Positions 35,301 through 43,428 are shown, numbered from the stretch's first letter. The stretch is DNA of 64,000 nucleotides from Chitinophaga agri (GCF_010093065.1 NZ_CP048113.1:5558501-5622500); one strand, 5' to 3'. A program made the numbers and translations. Notes: generated by a model from the sequence alone, not told the origin.

Positions 35301-35511
35301 CAATGGGGTAGGAAGGGAGAGGGCCGTTGCGCAGCGTCAGCAGGGTAATGAACATCATTCCCGTGGACTACAGATCACTAGGGACAGGCTGGCATTATAT
35401 AACAGACGTTTTAACCTGGATGCCACTTTTGAAATAGAAGACCTTTACGATGAAGCCGGACAGCCCAATGGAACGAAGGTAAATGTCTGGTTTCCACTGA
35501 GTGAAGTATAA
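32356..35511 (+). CDS. beta-propeller sensor histidine kinase, LytS type
   Basis: A 1051-residue sensor. The best start is TTG 32356: it is the only start after the stop of dctA that keeps the whole signal peptide (to about residue 30), although ATG 32413 is an alternative. The order is: periplasmic two-component-regulator beta-propeller repeats (about 30-690, blades with D-x-x-G-x-x-W-I/V), a Y_Y_Y-like domain (about 700-780), a membrane segment (about 795-815), then a LytS-type kinase with phospho-acceptor in Q-M-N-P-H-F-I-F-N (H about 853) and an ATPase domain with D-N-G-V-G-R. No DNA-binding or receiver domain is fused, unlike the hybrid sensors of this phylum. A LytTR response regulator partner is not in the window. 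Confidence 0.94.
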   Translation: MTKLYLSKYLCISAFLLWLMIGPCAFVKGQGSSYTFSHLDRTDGLASNHVSAILQDSKGFIWIASTALQRYDGINLLTVASFDKVPGSIYYDDICLCEDNKGRIWMGAPDNIRYYDPATATVSVLKIDIPPSIHGSLSCSRIIQDHAGVIWATTQEGLLQYDDVHNRFVKPVNIPESIRRDLYSTIIEDRKGNLWISGRKGIYKLDPSRKRLYYADNNPENDPLLAIRSSVRRFYLDGQQRMWIATRGGDSLYQYIPDTRDFHAFSFSLPFANGNMVTDIIADREQDIWVSTENGGIYRYNERSGKFDTNIRSNNEDDQDLHYDFEVNCFLNDRNGRLWVGTDLGVNILSMPAGSFRIMDHRTTFKGTDERLPRAEVTGLFQDSHGNIYAGYWGRGICWLNPSLDLMGQYLHDAKSPAYQLPEERSLVWSFAELSDGKVLVGQENGRLSVFDPNKGRFLQHYHVPIFGDQTLMTMSPEGDSIVWIGLYKRGLVKWNTDTDSFTAYPSLLEYVNRPITVMDIARRHDSVLWIATSDAGLLRFNSHNGQVSGSEVFTHDKYTVSNITCIEFLDDTTLIAGTDHGLWVYNTDKGTARPLMINGALFNEWVLNLQVNDTLGVWFSTQYGFYHFNRNQGAIETFVQTGDIIDNNRKVRRSVSMLLDGRLMVGASDHFVIFDPKVLQVAPPPPDVTILSFRTMDSVVNLGLERGRYAPVTLSYRQNFISIEFKSLLYHHEAVGYLYQMEGVDEGWVKAEGLLVARYTNLPPGSYLFKVRSVNPAGTFSTGITTLTINILPAFWQTALFRILCVLLIVVLVYVYFKLRVNAVKKEARRRTAIQQQIAQLEMKALRAQMNPHFIFNALNSIQTFMMKRETEQALSYLGRFARLIRNVLDNSQMNSIPISNELRMLENYLELEKLRFGDQFSYAISVDDELDPDFTDIPTMILQPFVENAIWHGLLHKKGNGHLSITFHKREKSLLCVIEDNGVGRERAVAQRQQGNEHHSRGLQITRDRLALYNRRFNLDATFEIEDLYDEAGQPNGTKVNVWFPLSEV

Positions 35512-35545
35512 AAAAACTCCGCCAGGAATACCTGGCGGAGTTATA
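35511..35545. terminator. bidirectional terminator
   Basis: AACTCCGCCAGG pairs with CCTGGCGGAGTT around AATA, between the convergent kinase and TPM genes. Confidence 0.9.
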
Positions 35546-35568
35546 ATAATGAGTCAGTTATACTGTGT

Positions 35569-36357
35569 TTACCAGTTTCCGCTGGCACCACCTCCACCAC
35601 CGGAGCCGCCTCCGAAGTCAAAGTCGCTGCCACCGCCACTGTCTCCACCGCCCCATCCACCAGAGCCACCACCACCAAAGCCACCGAAGCCGCCGAGTCC
35701 ACCAATGGGGCCCATCCAACCTCCGTAACCTCTTCGGCTAACGGTAGTGCCTCCACCACCTCCACCACGGTTTCTCATGATGATGAGAATAACAATGATG
35801 ACAAAAAGACCCATAAAGAGTGCATTCTTGTTTTTACTCTTGCCTGACTTTATACCAGTGCCTTTATACTCTCCGGCGGCCGCTTTAATGATCATGTCAG
35901 TGGCTTCATCAAAGCCGCGGTAAAATTGTTGTTTGGGGAAATTAGGCCTGATCGCTTCATCAATGATTCGGTTAGCGATAGCATCCGGAATGACGCCTTC
36001 CATTCCATAACCGGTTTCTATCCGGACCTTTCTGTCCTCGATAGCCGCGAGTATAACGATACCATTGTCTTTCCCCTTTGTACCTACACCCCAGTCACGA
36101 AGTATTTTGAGTGCTACTTCGCTGCTTTCGTAGTCGCCAATGGTTTTCATCGTTACGATTACGATCTGGGTAGAGGTACTGTCATTGTAGGCGCGGAGTT
36201 TCTGCTCCAGCATTTCGGCTTCATTGCCTAATAATACGCCTGCCAGGTCATTTACTGCCCGTGGAGGACTAGGTCTGGGCGGAATGTTCTGTGCCCTGAC
36301 AGTCAACCCGGAAATCAATAATAAAACCAGCCATAACCAGCATATTTTCCTCATCAT
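35569..36357 (-). CDS. TPM domain protein (YgcG-like), Gly-rich C terminus
   Basis: A 262-residue exported protein: signal peptide (to about 23), TPM_phosphatase/YgcG domain (about 30-165; V-N-D-L-A-G-V-L-L, I-V-T-M-K, G-Y-G-M-E-G-V-I-P-D), a membrane segment about 180-198, and a C-terminal tail of about 60 residues made mostly of Gly, Ser, Trp and Phe. Such proteins are found with LemA. Their function is not settled; roles in envelope stress or membrane protein handling have been proposed. It is the last gene of a lemA-TPM-TPM operon with 38 bases to the TPM gene upstream. ATG at 36357. Confidence 0.9.
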   Translation of the reverse strand: MMRKICWLWLVLLLISGLTVRAQNIPPRPSPPRAVNDLAGVLLGNEAEMLEQKLRAYNDSTSTQIVIVTMKTIGDYESSEVALKILRDWGVGTKGKDNGIVILAAIEDRKVRIETGYGMEGVIPDAIANRIIDEAIRPNFPKQQFYRGFDEATDMIIKAAAGEYKGTGIKSGKSKNKNALFMGLFVIIVILIIMRNRGGGGGGTTVSRRGYGGWMGPIGGLGGFGGFGGGGSGGWGGGDSGGGSDFDFGGGSGGGGGASGNW

Positions 36358-36394
36358 ATAAAATTTTACAGTCCGGCAGGAACCAGCCTGTCGC

Positions 36395-36850
36395 TTATCT
36401 GCCGATCACTATATCGTCTGGTAATTCGTTTTCATCGTCCCCTTCAAAAGGGAAATACCGGCAAAGCGATTCCCCAATTTCCCTGATACATGTGTCAATA
36501 CCGGCTATCAGTTCATTCCTGGAGAAATGGCTGACTAGTAACTCCGCTTCTTTTACCCAGAATGCGGAGCCTACTTTTTCGTGTATGCCTTTGTCGCCCA
36601 GTATGGCAAATTGCCGGTCTTTCAGAGCGATATACAGGATAACGCCATTTCTGCGTTTAGTGTTTCCCATGCCCAGCCGCAGGAATATTTCCTTTGCGCG
36701 CTCCATGGGATTGACGTATTTACAATGGCTCTCCACATATAATCTTATCTCCCCACTCGTGAGTCTTTCGGCATCACGTATAGCCTGTACCAGTTGTTGC
36801 TTTTCAGCTTCCGTCAGTAGTTCTTTTCTTTTGAATGGGAATATGCTCAT
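36395..36850 (-). CDS. TPM domain protein
   Basis: A 151-residue protein with a single TPM domain (L-T-S-G-E-I-R-L-Y-V-E-S, R-N-G-V-I-L-Y-I-A-L-K-D-R-Q-F-A-I-L-G-D-K-G-I-H), lacking a signal peptide and membrane segments at the N terminus, so probably on the inner face of the membrane or in the cytoplasm. It lies 11 bases downstream of lemA and 37 upstream of the second TPM gene, clearly one operon. ATG at 36850. Confidence 0.9.
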   Translation of the reverse strand: MSIFPFKRKELLTEAEKQQLVQAIRDAERLTSGEIRLYVESHCKYVNPMERAKEIFLRLGMGNTKRRNGVILYIALKDRQFAILGDKGIHEKVGSAFWVKEAELLVSHFSRNELIAGIDTCIREIGESLCRYFPFEGDDENELPDDIVIGR

Positions 36851-36861
36851 GCCGGTTGCTT

Positions 36862-37452
36862 TTAGAATTGCACTTTAGGAGCACTATCAGCACCAGCCTG
36901 TGCTTCGAAGTATGGTCTCTGCTGGAAACCACCGAAACCTGCGATAATGTTATTAGGGAAAGTGCGGATACCGCTGTTATATACTCTTGCTACTTCGTTG
37001 AAGTCTTTACGCGCCACAGCAATGCGGTTTTCTGTACCTTCTATCTGAGCCTGCAGATCTCTGAAGTTTTGGTTAGCCTGCAGTGTAGGATACTGCTCAG
37101 ATACCATCATCAATCTGCCCAGTGCCTGGGTCAGTTGCCCCTGTGCTGCCTGGTACTGCTGGATTTTCTCTGGAGTCAGATCGTCTGCTTTCACCTGGAT
37201 AGACGTAGCTTTCGCACGTGCTTCTATCACCTGTGTGAGTGTTTCTTTCTCGAAATTTGCTGCGCCCTTTACTGTAGCCACGAGGTTAGGGATGAGGTCC
37301 ATTCTACGTTGATACTGGCTCTGTACAGTACCCCAGGAAGTTTTTACAGACTCGTCAAGATTCACGATCTTATTGTACTTAGAGATACCACAGCCGCCAA
37401 ATAATACTACAACGGCAATGATAATTACGATTACGAGCGTGCTTTTTTTCAT
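36862..37452 (-). CDS. lemA: LemA family protein
   Basis: A 196-residue LemA protein: N-terminal membrane anchor (about 5-22, V-I-V-I-I-I-A-V-V-V-L-F-G-G-C) that also has a lipobox-like G-G-C, then the alpha-helical LemA domain with V-K-T-S-W-G-T-V-Q-S-Q-Y-Q-R-R-M-D-L-I-P-N-L-V-A-T-V-K-G and Y-P-T-L-Q-A-N-Q-N-F. Function is not settled, though the lemA/TPM pairing is widespread. ATG at 37452. First gene of the operon. Confidence 0.93.
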   Translation of the reverse strand: MKKSTLVIVIIIAVVVLFGGCGISKYNKIVNLDESVKTSWGTVQSQYQRRMDLIPNLVATVKGAANFEKETLTQVIEARAKATSIQVKADDLTPEKIQQYQAAQGQLTQALGRLMMVSEQYPTLQANQNFRDLQAQIEGTENRIAVARKDFNEVARVYNSGIRTFPNNIIAGFGGFQQRPYFEAQAGADSAPKVQF

Positions 37453-37879
37453 TTTTATCAGAATTTAAGTTTAAACCAGGTTGTTTATAGATTTATATGC
37501 AACAGTACCATTTCATTTTGGTTTATCGTAACTTAGGAATGCAGTTTGGGGGCATCCATGTGAACCTCCATGAATAGTCTGGATAGTAATAGCAAACATA
37601 GGAGCTTTTTTTTAATCTGCAAGGGTATTGAGAAATACGATAAAACGGCATTATTTCACTTTCACAGAAAAGATAGTAGCATTGTCAAAAAAAACGGGCC
37701 CTGTATGTACGTTTCTCTATAATTTTAAAGCCATTTCACAGCTGAAAGGGTACGGAACAGCTTGTATTTAAAGAAGTTATCCATAATTAGGTTAGTTTAA
37801 CCGCTTGTTTTTTCAGTGTTTATCTTTCATTCGTTTGTAACGCGTTTATTGTTAATTATTTGAATCCAAGGTTGCGTCA
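37453..37879. other. intergenic region between divergent lemA and receiver genes
   Basis: About 427 bases. It should contain both promoters; I could not find a full TTG/TAnnTTTG pair (a TATCTTTC near 37819 is one base off the -7 consensus). No gene or hairpin with a T run was seen. Confidence 0.4.
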
Positions 37880-38344
37880 ATGAGTGCACAACACATCCAT
37901 ATCCTGTATATTGATGACGAGGTACATAATTTAAATGCTTTCAAAGCCTCCTTCAGAAGACTATATACGGTGTTTACTGCTACTTCCGCGGAAGAGGCGG
38001 AAGAAATACTTGCCAAACAGGATATACAGCTTATTATCTCTGATCAGCGTATGCCGAAAATGACGGGAATTGAGTTTTTCGAATCTATTCTCGACAAGTA
38101 TCCTGAACCGATCAGGATGCTGCTGACAGGCTATGCTGATATTAATGCGGTGATCGATGCTATTAACAAAGGGCAGGTCTATAAGTACTTTTCCAAGCCA
38201 TGGAATGATGACGAGTTGAGACAAAACATAGATAAGGCATATGAAGTATATGCCCTTCGTAAAGAAAATAAGGAGCTCACAGCGAAACTGCTGGACGTTA
38301 ATGAGAAGCTTGAATTTCTGCTCAGACAGAAACTGATCTCCTAG
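37880..38344 (+). CDS. stand-alone receiver with C-terminal coiled coil (RpfG-like receiver)
   Basis: A 154-residue protein with a complete receiver: Y-I-D-D-E, phospho-acceptor D55 in L-I-I-S-D-Q-R-M-P, T in L-L-T-G-Y-A-D, and K106 in Y-F-S-K-P-W. The S-D-Q-R-M-P and S-K-P-W sequences are those of receivers joined to HD-GYP or similar output domains, but here the protein ends with a short helical, coiled-coil-like tail (about 120-154, L-R-K-E-N-K-E-L-T-A-K-L-L-D-V-N-E-K-L). It may oligomerise or bind a partner. ATG at 37880. It is convergent with the fecR gene, which ends 12 bases away. Confidence 0.9.
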   Translation: MSAQHIHILYIDDEVHNLNAFKASFRRLYTVFTATSAEEAEEILAKQDIQLIISDQRMPKMTGIEFFESILDKYPEPIRMLLTGYADINAVIDAINKGQVYKYFSKPWNDDELRQNIDKAYEVYALRKENKELTAKLLDVNEKLEFLLRQKLIS

Positions 38345-38356
38345 TTTGTTCCCCTG

Positions 38357-39580
38357 TTATCCTTTCTGCAGCGTAAAGTGTACAGTGCCGTCATAGATCT
38401 TGTAATCCAGCTTTTTCTCCCAGCACAGCTCATCCAGGAAATTAGTAATAGATTTCTCTTTTTCAAGATCGCCGGTAAACTGAATATTCGCGATGGCAGA
38501 TGAAGTGAAGATAACCTTCAGCCCAAACCAGCGCTTTAACACCGGTACAATTTCTTCCAGTGGCTTATTATGAAAGCGGAATATACCGTCTCTCCAGCCA
38601 AGAGTAACGTTCTCGTCAAAACGTTTTACCCTAAAACGTTCACCGGGCTTATAAATAGCTTCATATCCCGGTTTTAACGTTACATCAAGACTATCGCCTA
38701 CATCTGTTACCACGCTGCCTGTTACCAGGGAAGTCGTGATCAGATTGTTATCGTATGAATTCACATTGAAAGTCGTACCAAGTGCGATGACTGACGTTGT
38801 GCCCGTATGTACAATAAACGGATGCTTCGGATCGTGAGCCACGGTGAAATAGGCTTCCCCTTCCAGGTATACTTCCCTCGTTTTACCCGGGAAGATGAAA
38901 GGGAACCTTAGCGTGGAACTTGCATTCAGATGTACTTCTGTGCCGTCTGACAATTCAATGCGGTAGTCCGTCTTAGGGGGAACAGTCAGCGTATTCCACT
39001 CAATAGCACTACTCTGGTAAATAGTGTCATGCGTAATTCGTTTTAATGGCAGGGTTGTAAGGCTGTCAGCAGGCCTGGCCACATCTTCCCCAGGCAGCAG
39101 GGCACCTGTTGTACTGCTGATGCTGGCGGCGGTATCTGCCGGAAGTGTGTAATTGATCGTTGCCGGTTTGCCCGCGGCAGTCGTTCTGGGTTGGCGGTAT
39201 GCAGTAACCGCCCGGGTGATGGATGGCCTGTCAGATAACCTGTAGTGATGTTCCAAGGCATACCAGCCCGCCGCAAATGCGGTAGCTGTCACCAATATAG
39301 CGGCTGCTGTACTATGACGTTTCACATAGCTGAATATTCTCGCATGAATGGGCTTCGGAGTAAGGATGGCTGCAATGGTGCACCAGTCGTGCTCTACACG
39401 CAGATCATCCAGGAAGGCACTGTCAGTGTAGAGTATGGCCTGTTCCTGTTCATGCCAGCATTTACGAACCTGCTCGTCGGTCTGCATGACCTGTTGGAGC
39501 AACTGATCTTCCACTTCACTTAATTCGCCAAGTTGCTTACGCAGGAGTAATGTGTATATATACTCTTGGTCGTATTTCAT
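38357..39580 (-). CDS. FecR family anti-sigma factor
   Basis: A 407-residue anti-sigma factor. It has an N-terminal cytoplasmic part (about 1-80), a membrane segment about 92-108 (A-A-A-I-L-V-T-A-T-A-F-A-A-G-W-Y), a long linker, the FecR domain with W-N-T-L-T-V-P, R-I-E-L-S-D-G-T-E-V-H-L-N-A-S-S-T-L-R-F-P and R-E-V-Y-L-E-G-E-A-Y-F-T-V, and a C-terminal DUF4974-like part (F-H-N-K-P-L-E-E-I-V-P-V-L-K-R-W-F). In this phylum such proteins bind the sigma factor encoded just upstream and sense a TonB-dependent outer-membrane receptor, but no susC/susD genes follow here. ATG at 39580. Confidence 0.93.
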   Translation of the reverse strand: MKYDQEYIYTLLLRKQLGELSEVEDQLLQQVMQTDEQVRKCWHEQEQAILYTDSAFLDDLRVEHDWCTIAAILTPKPIHARIFSYVKRHSTAAAILVTATAFAAGWYALEHHYRLSDRPSITRAVTAYRQPRTTAAGKPATINYTLPADTAASISSTTGALLPGEDVARPADSLTTLPLKRITHDTIYQSSAIEWNTLTVPPKTDYRIELSDGTEVHLNASSTLRFPFIFPGKTREVYLEGEAYFTVAHDPKHPFIVHTGTTSVIALGTTFNVNSYDNNLITTSLVTGSVVTDVGDSLDVTLKPGYEAIYKPGERFRVKRFDENVTLGWRDGIFRFHNKPLEEIVPVLKRWFGLKVIFTSSAIANIQFTGDLEKEKSITNFLDELCWEKKLDYKIYDGTVHFTLQKG

Positions 39581-39635
39581 TTTAGTACCGTGAAGGTGAT
39601 TGAGGGTTATAAAGTTGTGTGTATCATTGGTCGGG

Positions 39636-40001
39636 TCACGAATCTAGTAATACAGCCAGTGGATGAGGCAGTGGCTTGGGTATAAGAGCCGGCCCCGTCT
39701 TACACGGCAAACAGGCAGTCGCTGTCGTTACCTGCTGCTGCTTCACAGACAGGCATCGCTCATATAAAAGCTGATAGAAAAATCCCCCAGGTGAATGTGC
39801 GATCTTTCTGTAGGTACGGTCAAGCCATACTTCAATAAATAGCTGCTGCACCTCCTCTTTTGCTTGTTCCACATTTCCCAACATCTGGCAGGCTTTGAGG
39901 CAGAGAGGCTTGTAGTATTTCAGAAAAAAGTATCGATAAGCCTCTAATTTGTTATCCTGTTTAAGCGCGGATAACATGATGGTGTCCTCGCTGGTTTGCA
40001 T
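39636..40001 (-). CDS. sigma-70 family protein with region 2 only
   Basis: A 121-residue protein (starting at ATG 40001; frame open to a TTG at 40055) with an ECF region 2: A-Y-R-Y-F-F-L-K-Y-Y-K-P-L-C-L-K-A-C-Q-M-L-G-N-V-E-Q-A-K-E-E-V-Q-Q-L-F-I-E-V-W. After about residue 85 it becomes unrelated and stops; region 4, which binds the -35 element, is absent. Only 55 bases separate the stop from fecR, so no frameshifted region 4 is hidden there. It is encoded just before the FecR anti-sigma gene, as a normal sigma partner would be. Either it is a broken sigma factor or a regulator that uses region 2 alone. Confidence 0.75.
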   Translation of the reverse strand: MQTSEDTIMLSALKQDNKLEAYRYFFLKYYKPLCLKACQMLGNVEQAKEEVQQLFIEVWLDRTYRKIAHSPGGFFYQLLYERCLSVKQQQVTTATACLPCKTGPALIPKPLPHPLAVLLDS

Positions 40002-40177
40002 ACGATTGGATAATTGGTTGTAGTGTGTACCGGATTCTGTGGTAATTTCGAACAAAAGAATCAGAAAAGTGTTAACGGGCTGTTAACGGGAACAAATTTC
40101 GACAGCGGAAACTGACAAATCAATATTTCGGACTTTCCCTTAAATTGCACCTTTCTAAAAGTTTAATTTACTGGAAC

Positions 40178-41548
40178 ATGCAAGTTTGGAAAGATTATCA
40201 GGTACAGAATAAAGATCGTTTCCTGGAAGAACTGCTGGAACTGCTGCGCATTCCCTCTGTTAGTGCGGACTCCCGCTTTAGCCCGGATGTTAAAAACTGC
40301 GCTGAAGCTGTAAAAGCCCGTCTGGAGGAAGCCGGCGCCGAAAAAGTGGAAGTATGCCCTACTGCAGGTCATCCTATCGTATACGGTGAAAAGATCATTG
40401 ATCCTAAACTGCCTACGGTATTGGTATATGGTCACTATGACGTGCAACCTGCCGATCCACTGGAATTGTGGGACAGTGGTCCGTTCGAGCCTGTGATCAA
40501 AGATGAAAAGATCTACGCACGTGGTAGCGCTGACGATAAAGGTCAGTTCTATATGCATGTGAAGGCATTCGAAACTATGTCCAAAACCAACACCCTCCCC
40601 TGCAATATCAAATTCATGATAGAAGGTGAAGAAGAAGTTGGTTCTGCTAACCTGGGTATTTTTATCAAGGAAAATAAAGAAAGACTGAAAGCGGATGTGG
40701 TGCTGATCTCTGACACCGCTATGCTCAGCCTTGAAAACCCATCCCTGGACACCGGCTTACGTGGCCTGTCCTACATGGAAGTAGAAGTGACCGGTCCTAA
40801 TCGTGACCTGCACAGTGGCGTTTATGGTGGCGCCGTAGCAAACCCTGCGACCATCCTCTGTAAGATGATCGCTTCCATGCATGATGAAAATAACCACATC
40901 ACCATCCCGGGCTTCTATGACAAAGTACAGGACCTGAGCCAGGAAGACCGTGATGCCCTGAACGCTGCTCCGTTTGACGAAGCTGAATACAAAGCTGACC
41001 TGGGCATAAATGAACTCTGGGGCGAAAAAGGTTATTCCACTATTGAGCGTACTGGTATCCGTCCGACGCTGGAAGTGAATGGTATCTGGGGTGGCTACAC
41101 CGGCGAAGGATCCAAAACCGTACTGCCTTCAAAAGCATTCGCGAAAATATCCATGCGTCTCGTACCTAACCAGGACTGGGTAGAAATATCTCAGCTGTTC
41201 CAGGCTCATTTTGAAAATATCGCTCCTAAGAGCGTAAAGGTAAAGGTGACCACTCACCATGGTGGCAGCCCTTACGTAACGCCAACTGATCATGTAGCCT
41301 TCAAAGCTGCCAGCGAAGCGATCAATGCTACCTTCGGTAAGCTGCCGATCCCAATGCGTGGCGGTGGAAGTATTCCGATCGTGGCACTGTTCGAAAAAGA
41401 ACTGGGCCTGAAAACCATCCTCATGGGCTTCGGTCTGGATAGTGATAACCTGCACTCTCCAAATGAAAAATACGGTCTGGCTAATTTCTATAAGGGTATC
41501 GAAACCATCCCTTACTTCCACAAGTACTTTGCGGAAATGAGTAAATAG
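40178..41548 (+). CDS. M20 family dipeptidase
   Basis: A 456-residue metallopeptidase of the M20 family (dipeptidase/carnosinase group), cytoplasmic with two zinc ions. Metal ligands and catalytic residues are visible: V-Y-G-H-Y-D-V-Q-P (His ligand and following Asp), A-R-G-S-A-D-D-K-G (Asp), E-G-E-E-E-V-G-S (general base Glu and ligand Glu), and a C-terminal N-L-H-S-P-N-E. The dimerisation domain begins about residue 200 (G-L-R-G-L-S-Y-M-E-V-E-V-T-G). ATG 40178 (M-Q-V-W-K-D-Y-Q) is chosen; the frame is open a further 11 codons. Probably involved in peptide turnover. Confidence 0.95.
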   Translation: MQVWKDYQVQNKDRFLEELLELLRIPSVSADSRFSPDVKNCAEAVKARLEEAGAEKVEVCPTAGHPIVYGEKIIDPKLPTVLVYGHYDVQPADPLELWDSGPFEPVIKDEKIYARGSADDKGQFYMHVKAFETMSKTNTLPCNIKFMIEGEEEVGSANLGIFIKENKERLKADVVLISDTAMLSLENPSLDTGLRGLSYMEVEVTGPNRDLHSGVYGGAVANPATILCKMIASMHDENNHITIPGFYDKVQDLSQEDRDALNAAPFDEAEYKADLGINELWGEKGYSTIERTGIRPTLEVNGIWGGYTGEGSKTVLPSKAFAKISMRLVPNQDWVEISQLFQAHFENIAPKSVKVKVTTHHGGSPYVTPTDHVAFKAASEAINATFGKLPIPMRGGGSIPIVALFEKELGLKTILMGFGLDSDNLHSPNEKYGLANFYKGIETIPYFHKYFAEMSK

Positions 41549-41577
41549 TCTTATCACACCATATTTTAATAAATTTG

Positions 41578-41610
41578 AAGGCCGGCTCGTCACAAACGTG
41601 CCGGCCTTAT
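41578..41610 (+). terminator. terminator after dipeptidase gene
   Basis: AAGGCCGGC at 41578-41586 pairs with GCCGGCCTT at 41600-41608. The T run is weak, and the next gene begins 13 bases on, so some read-through is likely. Confidence 0.55.
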
Positions 41611-41622
41611 ATATTATACAAG

Positions 41623-42015
41623 ATGAAAGCAGTAGAAAAAGTAAGACTCGACAAATATCTCTGGGCCATCAGGATCTTCAAATCCCGCTCCCTGGCTTCT
41701 GCCGGTTGTGAATCTGGTAGGGTGAAAATGAGTGGCGTACAGATCAAGGCTGCCAGAAACGTGGCAGTAGGTGACACTTACGAAATCAGGACCGAAGGCC
41801 GTAAATGGGTGATCCAGGTGACCGCCCTGCTGGCCAACCGGGTACAATATACCGAGGCCATCAAGTTCTATAATGACATTACGCCTGAAGAAGATAAGGC
41901 GCAGGCCCGTGAAGCCTCTTTCTTCCAGACCGGTAAACGTCCAAGCAAGATCGGCCGTCCAACCAAGAAAGAACGCCGTGAACTTGACGATTTCATGGAA
42001 GGCGAGGAAGAGTAA
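41623..42015 (+). CDS. hslR: S4-domain RNA-binding protein, Hsp15-like
   Basis: A 130-residue protein with an N-terminal S4 RNA-binding domain (V-R-L-D-K-Y-L-W-A-I-R-I-F-K-S-R-S-L-A-S-A-G-C-E-S-G-R-V) and a basic tail rich in Lys/Arg (K-I-G-R-P-T-K-K-E-R-R-E-L-D-D-F), matching Hsp15, which binds stalled 50S ribosomal subunits carrying tRNA. ATG 41623 gives the canonical N terminus; the upstream ATG at 41575 lies before the hairpin. lysA follows 104 bases downstream on the same strand. Confidence 0.9.
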   Translation: MKAVEKVRLDKYLWAIRIFKSRSLASAGCESGRVKMSGVQIKAARNVAVGDTYEIRTEGRKWVIQVTALLANRVQYTEAIKFYNDITPEEDKAQAREASFFQTGKRPSKIGRPTKKERRELDDFMEGEEE

Positions 42016-42119
42016 ATAAAAAATATCCGTTTTCAGTAGTAAATTCGCATGCTTTTCGGGCGGCCTTGGCCTATCATCCGTCGCCTGCATGTGAAATTTT
42101 GTAAATCATTATCCAATAG

Positions 42120-43340
42120 ATGTCTAAGCAAAGCGATCTTCTCCCTGCCGAATTCCTTGTAAAGGTGGCTGAGGAATTTGGAACTCCGGTATATGTATAT
42201 CATGCTGAAAAAATAAAGATCCAGTACGAAAAGCTGCAAACGGCTTTCCACAAGACGGATGCTCGCTTTTTCTATGCCTGTAAAGCACTTACCAATATTA
42301 ACGTACTGAAATATATCAACTCTCTGGGCTGCGGACTGGATACTGTATCCATACAGGAAGTTCACCTGGGCCTGAAAGCTGGTTTCACCCCGGACAATAT
42401 CATCTTCACGCCTAACTGCGTAGACCTGGATGAGATTATCGCTGCGAAAGATCTGGGCGTCAATATTAACATCGATAATATTTCCATCCTGGAACAGTTC
42501 GGTAACCGCTTCGGCGATTCCTACCCGATCTGTATCCGCCTGAACCCGCATATTATGGCGGGTGGTAACTATAAGATCTCCACCGGCCACGTTGACAGCA
42601 AGTTCGGTATCTCGATCCACCAGCTGCGTCATATCGAGCGTATCGTAAAGAGTACCAAGCTGAAAGTGACGGGGCTGCACATGCACACCGGTTCCGAGAT
42701 CAAGGATGTAGACGTGTTCCTGCGTGGCGTTGAGATCATGTTTGAACAGGCTGTTCACTTCCCTGACCTGCAGTTTATAGACCTGGGTAGTGGCTTTAAA
42801 GTGGCCTACCAGGCCGGTGATCCTGAAACTGATATCAACCTGCTGGGTAGGAAACTGTCTGACGCTTTCAACAAATTCAGCGCTACCTACAATCGTCCTT
42901 TACAGGTATGGTTTGAACCGGGTAAGTTCCTCGTAAGTCAGTGCGGATACTTTGTTGTAAAGGCCAATGTGATCAAACAAACCACCGCTACCGTGTTCGT
43001 AGGCGTAAATTCAGGCTTTAACCACCTGATCAGACCTATGTTCTATGATGCGTTCCACCTGATCAAGAACATCTCTAACCCGAAAGGAACAGAGCGGATC
43101 TATACCGTCGTTGGTAATATCTGCGAAACAGATACCTTCGGATGGGACCGTAAAATAAATGAAGTGAAGGAAGGTGATTACCTGGTATTCTATAACGCCG
43201 GCGCCTACGGATTTGAAATGTCCTCTAACTTCAACTCACGCCTGAAGCCTGCCGAGGTGATGGTAAAAGATGGGAAAGCTCAGCTGATCCGTAAAAGGGA
43301 TACCCTGGAAGATTTGCTGCGTAATCAGATAGAGATATAG
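42120..43340 (+). CDS. lysA: diaminopimelate decarboxylase
   Basis: A 406-residue PLP enzyme making L-lysine from meso-diaminopimelate. The PLP lysine is in F-Y-A-C-K-A-L-T-N (K about 56), and the family motifs G-L-H-M-H-T-G-S, F-E-P-G-K-F, and the dimer-interface Cys in V-V-G-N-I-C-E-T-D are present. The N terminus is somewhat shorter than E. coli LysA. ATG at 42120. A perfect terminator follows at 43371-43404. It is followed by a GAF protein gene. Confidence 0.95.
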   Translation: MSKQSDLLPAEFLVKVAEEFGTPVYVYHAEKIKIQYEKLQTAFHKTDARFFYACKALTNINVLKYINSLGCGLDTVSIQEVHLGLKAGFTPDNIIFTPNCVDLDEIIAAKDLGVNINIDNISILEQFGNRFGDSYPICIRLNPHIMAGGNYKISTGHVDSKFGISIHQLRHIERIVKSTKLKVTGLHMHTGSEIKDVDVFLRGVEIMFEQAVHFPDLQFIDLGSGFKVAYQAGDPETDINLLGRKLSDAFNKFSATYNRPLQVWFEPGKFLVSQCGYFVVKANVIKQTTATVFVGVNSGFNHLIRPMFYDAFHLIKNISNPKGTERIYTVVGNICETDTFGWDRKINEVKEGDYLVFYNAGAYGFEMSSNFNSRLKPAEVMVKDGKAQLIRKRDTLEDLLRNQIEI

Positions 43341-43370
43341 TAGCTAAATAGCTAATACTTAAAATATTAA

Positions 43371-43404
43371 TGCAGATTTGTATAAGCAAATCTGCATTTT
43401 TTTT
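43371..43404 (+). terminator. terminator after lysA
   Basis: TGCAGATTTG/CAAATCTGCA, a 10-bp perfect stem with loop TATAAG, followed by eight T. Confidence 0.95.
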
Positions 43405-43428
43405 GAAATGTTGTAACCAGTTTTAACA

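Noticed and set aside
35501..35768. Proline-rich and alanine/valine-rich frames opposite the TPM gene tail
   Set aside because: They mirror the Gly/Ser-rich codons of the TPM protein and have no own start signals.
42033..42758. 241-residue frame on the minus strand inside lysA and hslR
   Set aside because: It is a shadow of well-conserved genes on the other strand.
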